NCBI GenBank assembly: GCA_019638525.1
Contig: JAHBTO010000004.1
Span: forward strand, 124,001-188,000
Source of the DNA: Ferruginibacter sp.
GTDB taxonomy: Bacteria > Bacteroidota > Bacteroidia > Chitinophagales > Chitinophagaceae
Length of the DNA: 64,000 bases
Direction of reading: 5' to 3'
Shown here: one piece after another, positions 37,090 to 45,377 of the stretch
Layout: each line of letters starts with the position of its first letter
Position numbering within the stretch: position 1 is the stretch's first letter
Program-made: the position numbers and the translations under genes
Notes under the pieces: model-generated
What the model was told of the DNA's origin: nothing
What the model saw: only the letters and a program-made list of their open reading frames with translations
Databases searched by the model: none

Positions 37090-37617
37090 TTACCAATTCA
37101 TCTTTTCTCTTAATGCAGTAATATGTGCAGTATGGTGTTTTCCGTGCCATGCATACAAACCCAACAGCTCCCAAAGTGTTAACTGTTTTTTATGTTCGGG
37201 ATGATATACTGTTCTTCTTAAATCTTCTGCTGTCATCCCTTTTAAAATTTGGTACCAGCGTATGTGCAGGCTATGCAACAATGTTAATGAAATATTGACG
37301 GGCAGGTTTTTTGTGTCGTTCATCATTGCCCAGGCATTTTCATCATAAGGTTTAATGGTTGGGTTGTCTTCGGTAAGCCCCAGTTTAAAACGGATGTATG
37401 CATTCATGTGGCTATCGGCCACATGGTGTACAAGCTGTTTCACCGTCCATCCTCCTTGCCTGTAAGTTGTATCTAACTGTTGCTCATTCAGGTTTAGAAC
37501 AGCATTTTCTAAATGCTGTGGCAGGTTTTTAATATCAATCAGCCATTCTTCAAACAAATTATCGGAGAATGGCTGAACGATATATTTACCAATCGGGTAT
37601 CTAACATCTTCGCTCAT
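37090..37617 (-). CDS. DinB/YfiT-type putative metal-dependent hydrolase, BstA-like bacillithiol transferase
   Basis: The 175-residue four-helix DinB-fold protein has a likely metal site of three His, placed by analogy to B. subtilis YfiT: His65 in VHHVADSH, and His158 and His162 in YAWHGKHHTAH. GGWTVKQLVHHVADSHMNAY is the family signature. YfiT-like proteins are candidate bacillithiol S-transferases, fitting the presence of bshC at 7556. It overlaps the FKBP gene by one base (TGATG), indicating translational coupling. The function as BstA is inference. Confidence 0.83.
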   Translation of the reverse strand: MSEDVRYPIGKYIVQPFSDNLFEEWLIDIKNLPQHLENAVLNLNEQQLDTTYRQGGWTVKQLVHHVADSHMNAYIRFKLGLTEDNPTIKPYDENAWAMMNDTKNLPVNISLTLLHSLHIRWYQILKGMTAEDLRRTVYHPEHKKQLTLWELLGLYAWHGKHHTAHITALREKMNW

Positions 37618-38381
37618 CAGTTAGGTGTTTTTACAACAGCAGGTTTTACATCTTCAAGCATTATATCAAATATTAATACTGCATTGGGTGGAATTACCTG
37701 TCCGCTTCCATTGGGGCCAAATGCAAGTTCACTGGGGATAAAGGTTCGCCAATGATCGCCAATATGCATTAACTGCAATGCTTCTACCCATCCCTTTATC
37801 ATATTATTGAGTGGAAATGAGGCTGTTTTACCACTTTTGATAGAATTCTCAAATTCATTTCCATCAATGAATTTGCCAATATAGTTCACCACAATAGTAT
37901 CGGTAGCTTTGGGCATTATTGAACTGGAATCGCCTTTTTTAATTACTTCATACTGTAAGCCACTGGGTAAGGTTATTACGCCAGCCCTTTTTTTATTGGT
38001 TTCTAAAAATGCCCTGCCTTCTGCTAATTCTTTTTCTGTTTTTTCTTTATTAAAAATTTCAAGTTGTTGTTGCATACAAGTGTTAATCACTTCCTGCGTC
38101 ATCAATGGATTATTTTTGCTAAAAACATCTTCAAGGCCTTTTTGCATTAAGGCCGTATTTAATTTACTGATGCCTTGCGCCTTCATATTGGTGGCCACGT
38201 TAAAACCTGCTGCATAACTAAAACTATCTATCAGGTTTTTAAAAACAGGTGTGCTTGCTGCTGTTTTTGTAATGGCTTTTGCTGCAGGTTTTGCCTTTGT
38301 TGTTTTTGTTGTTTTTTGTGCCGATACGGATATTGCCAACACTAAAAAAGCTACAACACTTAGTAATACTTTTTTCATCAT
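37617..38381 (-). CDS. FKBP-type peptidyl-prolyl cis-trans isomerase (exported)
   Basis: The 254-residue protein has a signal peptide (about 1-21, ending VSAQ), a Lys/Ala/Thr-rich linker, an N-terminal helical dimerisation region (about 45-125) and a C-terminal FKBP domain (about 135-250) with LPSGLQYEVIKKGDS and DTIVVNYIGKFIDGNEFENS. WVEALQLMHIGDHWR and IPPNAVLIFDIMLEDV complete the domain. It catalyses proline isomerisation in periplasmic folding (FkpA/Mip type). The start may be either of two adjacent ATGs. Confidence 0.92.
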   Translation of the reverse strand: MMKKVLLSVVAFLVLAISVSAQKTTKTTKAKPAAKAITKTAASTPVFKNLIDSFSYAAGFNVATNMKAQGISKLNTALMQKGLEDVFSKNNPLMTQEVINTCMQQQLEIFNKEKTEKELAEGRAFLETNKKRAGVITLPSGLQYEVIKKGDSSSIMPKATDTIVVNYIGKFIDGNEFENSIKSGKTASFPLNNMIKGWVEALQLMHIGDHWRTFIPSELAFGPNGSGQVIPPNAVLIFDIMLEDVKPAVVKTPN

Positions 38382-38423
38382 TAATCTGGTTTAATTTTTA
38401 TGAACTGCAAATAAACGGCTTTT

Positions 38424-39185
38424 TTATTCTTCCCTTATTTCCTTTCCTGTTAAATGTATGAAAACGTCTTCGAGGTTGGCTGCTTTTACCTGTTTGGGCC
38501 TTTCAAAGCCGCTGTTTACCAGGTCGTCTATCATTTTATCAGGACTGTCTAAAGAAATTATCTTCCCTTCGTCCATGATGGCAATGCGGTCGCATAATTG
38601 TTCAGCTTCATCCATATAATGTGTAGTGATGATAACAGTGGTGCCTTGCGAACGTATGTTTTTTATCAGTTCCCATAAGCTGCGCCTTGCCTGCGGATCG
38701 AGGCCGGTGGTGGGTTCATCTAAAAAAATAATTTTAGGTTTATTTATCAAAGTGGTGGCAATTGAAAAACGTTGTTTTTGCCCACCGCTCATTTCCTTGT
38801 ATTTATTGTTTGCTTTATCAACAAGGTTCACCATTTTCAATAATACTTTCGGATCCACATCCTGGTTATATAAGCCTGCAAACAAATCAATCAGTTCTAC
38901 CAGGGTAAGGCCGGGGTAATAACCCGATGATTGTAATTGCACACCAATCATTTTTTTTATATTGTCGGGGTCTTTATCAAGGTTGTAACCACAAATGGTT
39001 ACTTCGCCGCTTGTTTTATCTCTTAAGGTTTCCATTATTTCAAGTGTGGTTGATTTACCGGCGCCATTGGGGCCCAGTAAACCAAATATCTCACCTTCGT
39101 ACACATCAAAAGAAATGCCCTTTACCGCACTAAACGAGCCATAGTTTTTTACAAGATCTTTTACCGAAATTATCGTTTTCATCAT
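38424..39185 (-). CDS. ABC transporter ATP-binding protein (ABC-2/drug or lipid export type)
   Basis: The 253-residue ATPase is intact: Walker A GPNGAGKST (about 38-46), signature MSGGQKQRFS near 132 and Walker B IIFLDEPTTGLDP. The short C-terminus VFIHLTGKEIREE is typical of ATPases of ABC-2 export systems. No permease gene lies on either side. It overlaps fbp by 4 bp (ATGA), so it is translated with fructose-1,6-bisphosphatase, an unexpected partner. A permease elsewhere in the genome is the likely mate. Confidence 0.9.
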   Translation of the reverse strand: MMKTIISVKDLVKNYGSFSAVKGISFDVYEGEIFGLLGPNGAGKSTTLEIMETLRDKTSGEVTICGYNLDKDPDNIKKMIGVQLQSSGYYPGLTLVELIDLFAGLYNQDVDPKVLLKMVNLVDKANNKYKEMSGGQKQRFSIATTLINKPKIIFLDEPTTGLDPQARRSLWELIKNIRSQGTTVIITTHYMDEAEQLCDRIAIMDEGKIISLDSPDKMIDDLVNSGFERPKQVKAANLEDVFIHLTGKEIREE

Positions 39186-40207
39186 TTAGCTTTTAAATCT
39201 CCTTTTATATATCCATCCAACTCTTCCATCATTAATTTACTTCCAATAAAAAAAGGTGTACGTTCATGCAGCGCTGTTGGCTCAATATCAAGTATCCTTA
39301 TTTTTCCATTGGTGGCCAATCCACCTGCTTTTTCAACAATAAAGGCAAAGGGATTGCACTCGTACAACAAACGCAGTTTACCTTTTGGTTTATCGGTGGT
39401 ACCGGGATACATAAATATGCCGCCTTTAATTAAGTTGCGGTGTACATCCGATACCATACTGCCAATATATCTTTGCGTATAAGGCCCACCGTTTGATTTA
39501 TCTTTTTTCTGGCAGCCGGTAATGTATTGTTTCACTCCTTCATCGTACTGGAAAAAATTTCCATGATTTACCGAATATATTTTTCCTTTTTCGGGGCATT
39601 TTATATCAGGATGACTTAAGGTGTATTCACCAATGGCAGGGTCAAGTGTAAATCCGTTTACGCCACGTCTTGTTGCATATACAAACATGGTAGAGGATCC
39701 GTAAATAACATAACCAGCCGCCACCTGTTTATTTCCCTGCTGCAAAAAATCTTCTTTGGTTGCTGGCTTACCCAATTCACTTACACGCCTGAAAACGCTG
39801 AAGATGGTTCCTATCGAAACATTCACATCAATATTACTGCTGCCATCCAACGGATCAAACAAACAAACATATTTACTTTTATTACTTACCGGGTCATCAA
39901 AAACCACAATATCATCCAACTCTTCGCTGCCAATGCCGGCACAACTAATGCCATGTTGCAGCACACCCATAAACTGGTTATTGGCATACACATCCAGTTT
40001 TTTTACCTCTTCGCCTTGTACGTTTATACTTCCGTCATCGCCCAAAATATCAACCAGGCCGGCTTTGTTTACTTCCTGGTTTACCCTTTTTGCTGCCAGG
40101 CCCAAATCTCTTAAAAGCCCCGCCAGTTCACCTGTTGCGTGCGGAAAATCCCTCATTTGCTGAATAGTAAATTCATCCAAAGTTTGAATTCTGCGATTAA
40201 TGTTCAT
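39182..40207 (-). CDS. fbp: Fructose-1,6-bisphosphatase, class 1
   Basis: The 341-residue enzyme has the class 1 metal/substrate motif CLFDPLDGSSNIDVNVSIGT near residue 118 and the conserved GIFMYPGTTDKPKGKLRLLY near 268, followed by ECNPFAFIVEKAGG. It hydrolyses fructose 1,6-bisphosphate in gluconeogenesis. I use the ATG at 40207; a TTG two codons upstream would add two residues only. A TATTTTTG element is at 40260-40267. It overlaps the ABC ATPase gene by 4 bp. Confidence 0.95.
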   Translation of the reverse strand: MNINRRIQTLDEFTIQQMRDFPHATGELAGLLRDLGLAAKRVNQEVNKAGLVDILGDDGSINVQGEEVKKLDVYANNQFMGVLQHGISCAGIGSEELDDIVVFDDPVSNKSKYVCLFDPLDGSSNIDVNVSIGTIFSVFRRVSELGKPATKEDFLQQGNKQVAAGYVIYGSSTMFVYATRRGVNGFTLDPAIGEYTLSHPDIKCPEKGKIYSVNHGNFFQYDEGVKQYITGCQKKDKSNGGPYTQRYIGSMVSDVHRNLIKGGIFMYPGTTDKPKGKLRLLYECNPFAFIVEKAGGLATNGKIRILDIEPTALHERTPFFIGSKLMMEELDGYIKGDLKAK

Positions 40208-40259
40208 AAGCAAAGCATTTACTTTTTGTATAGATACCTGTGAAGGTTAAATTTGCAAC

Positions 40260-40267
40260 CAAAAATA
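40260..40267 (-). promoter_or_regulatory. -7 promoter element TATTTTTG for fbp
   Basis: The reverse-strand TAnnTTTG match gives a leader of about 50 nt before the fbp ATG. Confidence 0.4.
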
Positions 40268-40371
40268 AGCAATAAACAATTACTTAAATAAGATTAAGGC
40301 TTTTGCAAAGGGTTTATAAAAATGCAGTTTAAGTATTGAAATATTTGCACATTGGTAAACCAGTAATTGAT

Positions 40372-41634
40372 ATGAAGGTTTTTAAATTTGGCGGCGCCAG
40401 TATCAACTCATTTGAAAGAATTAAAAATACTGGCCGTATTATAGATTCATATAAAGGTGAAAAATTGCTCATCATCATTTCTGCTATGGGCAAAACTACC
40501 AATGCGCTCGAAAAAGTGGTGGATGCATTTTTTGAAGAAAGAAAAGAAGACGCACTTGCATTGTTTGAAAAAGTAAAGGAATCGCATCTTAACCTGGTAA
40601 AATACCTTTTTACATTACACTGGCAGGCCGCCGAAAATAACCTGAAAGAATTTTTTACTGAAGTAGAATGGCTGTTACACGACAAGCCGGTGAAAGGATA
40701 CGATTATTATTACGACCAGGTGGTGTGCAGTGGGGAGTTAATGAGCACATCGCTTATAAGCAATTATTTAAATGAAATTGGCATTAATAATAAATGGGTA
40801 GATGTGAGGGATATTGTACGCACCGACGATAACTTCAGGGATGCATATATTGACTGGGATTTTACCACCCATAAAATAAAAACAGAAATTGAGCCATTAT
40901 TTAACCATACCAATATTGTAATTACGCAAGGGTTTATTGGCGCCACCGACGAAAATGAAAGCACTACACTTGGCAGGGAAGGCAGTGATTTTAGCGCCGC
41001 TATTTTTGCAAATATTATGGAAGCCGAAAGTCAAACCATTTGGAAAGATGTGGAAGCAGTGATGAGTGCCGACCCAAAAGAGTTTCCGCAGGCAGCCGTT
41101 TTACACGAGCTAAGCTATAAAGAAGTAATAGAGATGGCATATTATGGTGCACAGGTAATACATCCAAAAACTATAAAACCATTACAAAATAAAAATATAC
41201 CGCTTCATGTTAAGTGTTTTTTAAAGCCCGAACTGGCTGGTACTGTTATAAGCAGTAAAGCGGTTCATAACCTGCCCCCGGTGATAGTTTTAAAAAAGAA
41301 CCAGGTGCTGATGCAGTTAAGCACCAAAGATTATTCGTTTGTGGAAGAAAAACCGATGGAGCAACTGCACAAGATGTTTGCAAAAATTAAACTGCAACCC
41401 AACCTGTCGCAGAATGGCGCCATAAGCCTGCTATGTTGTTTTGATGACAAGACAGAGAAGCTGGAAAAGCTGGCGCTAGATGCATCGGAAATTTTTGATG
41501 TGCAAATTGAAAAAAATCTTACGTTGCTTACCATAAGGCATTACAACGATGAACAGATTGCATTGTTTACAAATGGAAAAACTATTGTGCTGGAACAAAA
41601 AACACCCGATACCATACAGGTGCTAATGCGTTAA
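40372..41634 (+). CDS. lysC: Aspartate kinase
   Basis: The 420-residue protein starts MKVFKFGGASINSFERIKN, the aspartate kinase N-terminus, with LGREGSDFSAAIFA near 205 and KDVEAVMSADPKEF near 228. The last 120 residues carry the ACT-type regulatory region. It phosphorylates aspartate, the first step to lysine, threonine and methionine. I start at the ATG at 40372; a TTG twelve codons upstream is less likely. It is monofunctional, with no homoserine dehydrogenase domain fused. The stop overlaps the convergent L,D-transpeptidase stop by 4 bp. Confidence 0.93.
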   Translation: MKVFKFGGASINSFERIKNTGRIIDSYKGEKLLIIISAMGKTTNALEKVVDAFFEERKEDALALFEKVKESHLNLVKYLFTLHWQAAENNLKEFFTEVEWLLHDKPVKGYDYYYDQVVCSGELMSTSLISNYLNEIGINNKWVDVRDIVRTDDNFRDAYIDWDFTTHKIKTEIEPLFNHTNIVITQGFIGATDENESTTLGREGSDFSAAIFANIMEAESQTIWKDVEAVMSADPKEFPQAAVLHELSYKEVIEMAYYGAQVIHPKTIKPLQNKNIPLHVKCFLKPELAGTVISSKAVHNLPPVIVLKKNQVLMQLSTKDYSFVEEKPMEQLHKMFAKIKLQPNLSQNGAISLLCCFDDKTEKLEKLALDASEIFDVQIEKNLTLLTIRHYNDEQIALFTNGKTIVLEQKTPDTIQVLMR

Positions 41635-42398
41635 TTGATGATGTATTCACCTTTCTTGTTCACCAATATCACCGGCAGTTGCCTGTGTAGTTCAAAATAA
41701 TCAAAAACCTTTTTAAGGTTAAGGATAAATTTGTTGATGGCAAGTGTACTTTTAAATGATTCGCTCAGGTAATCAACCGATTTTTGTACATTGTATTTTA
41801 CCGGGAAAACATGTACCGGGATAAAATCTTCGCCATTGGCTTTTACATAAGCGGCAATAAGATAAAGTTCTTCAATAGGTTCGTCTTGTATAGCAATACA
41901 GCCTGTAGAAACACAATTGCCATGAATATAAATGGCGCCGCCGGGATGATCGGCATCACTTAATATTTTATCTGAAGCATTGGGATAATTAAGGCCAAGC
42001 GCCATGTGGTAATTGCTGTTTGAATTAAACTCGTTGATATAATAAAAACCTTCGGGTACCTGGAAATCGCCTTCGCTGCGTTTGGGGCCGGTGGTACCGC
42101 TTTGCATACACACTTTGTATGTTTTAAAAAGCCTGAAAGAATCCGTTTCATTATTCTTTACCCATACTTCAAGCAGGCGGTCGTATTTAAACGACCTAAT
42201 GTAAAGTGATTTTGGTGGCCACACCAGTTTTTTTTGTTCAAATTGTTTTTTTATAGAATCTGCCAGGTAATCAACCTTTGTTACCGGTTTTTTGTAGGTG
42301 GTTGTAGATGTGGAAAAATAAGGCTGAGCAAACAAGTTTGCCGACACTAAATTAAAAAGTACAACGCATAGGATATGAAATGGACGTATGTTTTTCAT
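41631..42398 (-). CDS. YafK-type L,D-transpeptidase family protein
   Basis: The 255-residue protein has a signal peptide (about 1-24, ending NLFAQ) and a YkuD-like catalytic motif IYIHGNCVSTGCIAI near residue 153, with the catalytic Cys in TGC and His in IHG. The spacing fits the L,D-transpeptidase/YafK group, which act on peptidoglycan peptides or on lipoprotein links in the periplasm. The exact reaction is uncertain. It converges with aspartate kinase. Confidence 0.85.
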   Translation of the reverse strand: MKNIRPFHILCVVLFNLVSANLFAQPYFSTSTTTYKKPVTKVDYLADSIKKQFEQKKLVWPPKSLYIRSFKYDRLLEVWVKNNETDSFRLFKTYKVCMQSGTTGPKRSEGDFQVPEGFYYINEFNSNSNYHMALGLNYPNASDKILSDADHPGGAIYIHGNCVSTGCIAIQDEPIEELYLIAAYVKANGEDFIPVHVFPVKYNVQKSVDYLSESFKSTLAINKFILNLKKVFDYFELHRQLPVILVNKKGEYIIN

Positions 42399-42536
42399 TA
42401 AATATACTACGGGGGTTATCTTTAATGAGTGTAAATTTAAAAAAAAGTATCGAATAAAAACTTATATGCCTTTATTCAATACTTTTAAAATGTGTATAAC
42501 TATGTTTTTGCTTTTATAACGTTACAAAAAAAGCAA

Positions 42537-43667
42537 TTATAAATTACCTCGGGCATCCTGCTCTCTCTCCAATGCTTCAAATAGGGCTTTAAAATTACCC
42601 TTGCCAAAACTTTTTGCGCCTTTGCGCTGTATGATTTCAAAAAACAAGGTTGGCCTGTCTTCCAGCGGTTTGCTGAAAATCTGCAACAGGTAGCCTTCAT
42701 CATCCTTATCAATTAAAATACCCAGTTTTTGTAAAGGCTCCAGGTCTTCATCTATCTTACCTACACGGTCAAGCACTGTTGCATAATAACTGGCAGGTAT
42801 CTTTAAAAATTCGATACCTCTTTTTTGCAGTTCGGTTACGGTGCTAACAATATCATTGGTGGCAATTGCAACATGCTGTACGCCTTCGCCATTATAAAAA
42901 TCAAGATATTCTTCTACCTGGCTTTTTTTCTTTCCTTCGGCCGGTTCGTTAATAGGAAATTTTACATACCCGTTTCCATTACTCATCACCTTACTCATCA
43001 GTGCACTGTATTCGGTAGATATATCATTGTCATCAAAACTTAGAATGTTTTTAAAGCCCATCACATCTTCATAAAATTTTACCCAGGGGTTCATCTGGTT
43101 CCATCCTACATTACCAACACAATGATCAACATACAGCAAACCTGTTTCAGCAGGGTTATAATCCGATTCCCATTTTTTATACCCAGGCATAAAAACACCT
43201 TTGTAATTTTTTCTTTCCACAAAAAGATGTACGGTATCACCATAAGTATGTATGCCACTCAAAACCACTTCGCCGTCTTCATCTTTTAAAACGGTAGTTT
43301 CAAGATAAGGTTTACCACCACGTTTAGTAGTTTCGGCAAAGGCGCTGGCGGCATCATCCACTTTTAATGCAAGCACTTTTACACCATCGCCATGTTTATA
43401 AATATGGTCGGCAATTTCATTACCTGGGCGTAGTGGTGTGGTTAATACAAATGTGAGTTTATTTTGCCTTATTACATAGCTCGCTTTATCTTTTACACCT
43501 GTTTCGGGGCCGGCATAAGCCAGCGATTGAAAACCAAATGCGGTTTTATAAAAATGAGCGGCTTGTTTTGCATTGCCTACATAAAATTCCACATAATCGG
43601 TGCCATGTAATGGTAGAAAATCTTTTGTATGATTAGTTGTAATTGATTGAGCTGTTGTTGTTTGCAT
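42537..43667 (-). CDS. hpd: 4-hydroxyphenylpyruvate dioxygenase
   Basis: The 376-residue protein is built of two vicinal-oxygen-chelate (glyoxalase-fold) halves. The Fe(II) ligands by family analogy are His182 (VDHCVGNV), His265 (VQHVAIA) and Glu344 (FFEIIQRKG). GFKNILSFDDNDISTEYSAL and SKPLEDRPTLFFEIIQR are typical. It converts 4-hydroxyphenylpyruvate to homogentisate in tyrosine catabolism. Homogentisate dioxygenase and fumarylacetoacetase are not beside it. A small leaderless ORF and a hairpin lie directly upstream. Confidence 0.95.
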   Translation of the reverse strand: MQTTTAQSITTNHTKDFLPLHGTDYVEFYVGNAKQAAHFYKTAFGFQSLAYAGPETGVKDKASYVIRQNKLTFVLTTPLRPGNEIADHIYKHGDGVKVLALKVDDAASAFAETTKRGGKPYLETTVLKDEDGEVVLSGIHTYGDTVHLFVERKNYKGVFMPGYKKWESDYNPAETGLLYVDHCVGNVGWNQMNPWVKFYEDVMGFKNILSFDDNDISTEYSALMSKVMSNGNGYVKFPINEPAEGKKKSQVEEYLDFYNGEGVQHVAIATNDIVSTVTELQKRGIEFLKIPASYYATVLDRVGKIDEDLEPLQKLGILIDKDDEGYLLQIFSKPLEDRPTLFFEIIQRKGAKSFGKGNFKALFEALEREQDARGNL

Positions 43668-43713
43668 TGTTAATTAATTTGTTTTGAAAATTATTATCAG
43701 TAAAAGCCATAAT

Positions 43714-43753
43714 GTGCAGGTATAATAATCAGAATAATTTTGATTACCTGCAC
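43714..43753. promoter_or_regulatory. Hairpin between the small ORF and hpd
   Basis: The nine-base arms GTGCAGGTA (43714-43722) and TACCTGCAC (43745-43753) are perfectly complementary; inner AATCA/TGATT can extend the stem. No T-run follows on either strand, so it is not a simple terminator. It lies in the leader between the ORF stop and the hpd start. Confidence 0.6.
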
Positions 43754-43760
43754 TAAAGAA

Positions 43761-43853
43761 TTAAACCGCCGAATCCATAGCAAGCGAAAACATCAGCAGC
43801 GAATAGCTGTTGCGCTTGTCGTTAAAAACTTTATGTGGATAATCGGGAATCAT
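43761..43853 (-). CDS. Small leaderless ORF upstream of hpd (30 aa, putative leader peptide)
   Basis: ATG at 43853, stop at 43761, leftward. The peptide starts MIPDYPHKVFNDKRNSYS and ends SLAMDSAV. A TACCTTTG element at 43860-43867 ends six bases before the ATG, at the spacing of other leaderless genes here. A hairpin follows at 43714-43753, then hpd after 46 bases. It contains two Tyr and two Phe codons, but not in a run. It could be a leader peptide, a tiny independent gene, or chance. I recognise no family. Confidence 0.4.
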   Translation of the reverse strand: MIPDYPHKVFNDKRNSYSLLMFSLAMDSAV

Positions 43854-43859
43854 AGAGGC

Positions 43860-43867
43860 CAAAGGTA
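43860..43867 (-). promoter_or_regulatory. -7 promoter element TACCTTTG for the small ORF / hpd
   Basis: This reverse-strand TAnnTTTG match has spacing to the small ORF typical of leaderless starts in this window. It is the best candidate promoter for hpd as well. The stretch 43868-43968 holds nothing else I can name. Confidence 0.45.
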
Positions 43868-43968
43868 CAAAAATCATAGCTGAACATACTCTTAATTTTA
43901 TAAGATAAACTTCAAAATTTGTGCAAAATATAAATTTGACTAACGCCTGATTAGAATAGTTGTAAATA

Positions 43969-43976
43969 TACTTTTG
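43969..43976 (+). promoter_or_regulatory. -7 promoter element TACTTTTG for purK
   Basis: This TAnnTTTG match lies 120 bases before the TTG start of purK, giving an unusually long leader for this genome. It is the only clear candidate. Confidence 0.35.
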
Positions 43977-44096
43977 AATGCAGCTAGATATATTTTTCGA
44001 TTTATCCGCAAAAAGAAAAACAATTAATGCAGGAATTTACACAAGCTTAAATTACTTTCGCTTTTCAATTATTAATTTATCAAATAAATATAAAGA

Positions 44097-45275
44097 TTGG
44101 ATAAAGTTTACCACCATACCCAAACGGTAGATAACAATTCCACTATAAAAAAAGTAGGCATTTTGGGCGGCGGGCAGCTTGGCCGTATGTTATTACAGGC
44201 AGCCATTAATTACCCAGTTGAAACTTTTGTAATGGAAAAAGATGAGCATTGCCCGGCTGCCCACCTTTGCCATCATTTTACAAAAGGCGATATCAGCAAC
44301 TTTGAAGATGTATATGCATTTGGCAAAGGTCTTGATGCTTTAACCATTGAGATTGAATCAGTAAATGCTGAGGCATTGGAAAAACTGGAAGCCGAAGGCA
44401 TAAGCATTTATCCTAAACCAGGAGCGCTTAAAATTATAAAAGATAAAATCCTGCAAAAACAATTTTACAAAATTAACCAAATACCAAGCAGCGAATTTAT
44501 CATTACTCAAAACAAATTTGAACTACAACAGCATTTAAATTTTTTACCTGCTGCTCATAAAATAGCTATGGGAGGCTATGATGGCCGTGGAGTAGAACTG
44601 TTGAAAACAAACGCAGATATAGAAAGAGGATTTGATGCACCTGCAGTACTTGAAAAATTGGTTGCTGTTAAAAAAGAAATCGCTGTTATTGTAGCTGTAG
44701 ACAACAATAACAATACTGCCATTTACCCACCGGTAGATATGGTTTTTGATAACATGCTTAATTTACTTGATTACCAGGTAAGCCCGGCCAGCCTTGCAGA
44801 AAAAGTATTGTGGAAAGTGGAAGCCGTGGCTTTAAAAGTGGTGAAGGATTTAAAAAGCCCCGGCATATTTGCGGTTGAATTATTTGTGGATATTGATGAT
44901 AATGTTTTTGTAAATGAAACTGCCCCTCGTGTACATAACAGTGGGCATCATACTATTGAAGCTAATTACAGTTCGCAATTTGATATGCTTTGGCGGGTGA
45001 TGCTTGGCTACCCTTTGGGTAGCACCGAACATATTTTACCGGCAGCCATTGTAAACCTCCTGGGCGAACCAGGTTATAATGGCGAAGCTATTTATGAAGG
45101 GCTTACAGAAATTATGGATATTGAAAATGTGTTTGTTCATATTTATGGAAAAAAAGAAACCAAACCCGGCCGTAAAATGGGGCATATTACCATACTAAGT
45201 AAGGAAAAGCAGGAATTGATACACCAGGCTAACCGGGTAAAACAAACGCTAAAAGTTATTTCGGCAAATAAATAA
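44097..45275 (+). CDS. purK: N5-carboxyaminoimidazole ribonucleotide synthase PurK
   Basis: The 392-residue ATP-grasp enzyme carboxylates aminoimidazole ribonucleotide in purine synthesis. KKVGILGGGQLGRMLLQAA near residue 18 is the PurK N-terminus, followed by DALTIEIESVNAEALEKLE, MGGYDGRG and VNETAPRVHNSGHHTIEA. No ATG fits; a TTG at 44097 is the first start after an in-frame stop, so the exact N-terminus is uncertain. Its partner purE lies 5.7 kb downstream, separated by an RND efflux operon. Confidence 0.92.
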   Translation: MDKVYHHTQTVDNNSTIKKVGILGGGQLGRMLLQAAINYPVETFVMEKDEHCPAAHLCHHFTKGDISNFEDVYAFGKGLDALTIEIESVNAEALEKLEAEGISIYPKPGALKIIKDKILQKQFYKINQIPSSEFIITQNKFELQQHLNFLPAAHKIAMGGYDGRGVELLKTNADIERGFDAPAVLEKLVAVKKEIAVIVAVDNNNNTAIYPPVDMVFDNMLNLLDYQVSPASLAEKVLWKVEAVALKVVKDLKSPGIFAVELFVDIDDNVFVNETAPRVHNSGHHTIEANYSSQFDMLWRVMLGYPLGSTEHILPAAIVNLLGEPGYNGEAIYEGLTEIMDIENVFVHIYGKKETKPGRKMGHITILSKEKQELIHQANRVKQTLKVISANK

Positions 45276-45377
45276 TCTCCCATCCTTTATAATCTCCATT
45301 CGTAACTTTTTATTCTCTATTTGAGGTTAATTAATGAACTTAGCAGCCAAAGTATCAATTAATTAATACAGTTAAAA

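Noticed and set aside
37070..37174. Longer NUDIX reading frame overlapping the BstA-like gene
   Set aside because: The extra 35 residues overlap the neighbouring gene and match nothing in NUDIX proteins.
43978..44130. 50-codon rightward ORF (MQLDIFFDLSAKRK...) before purK
   Set aside because: It begins upstream of the expected transcription start, overlaps purK in another frame and has composition expected of AT-rich non-coding DNA.
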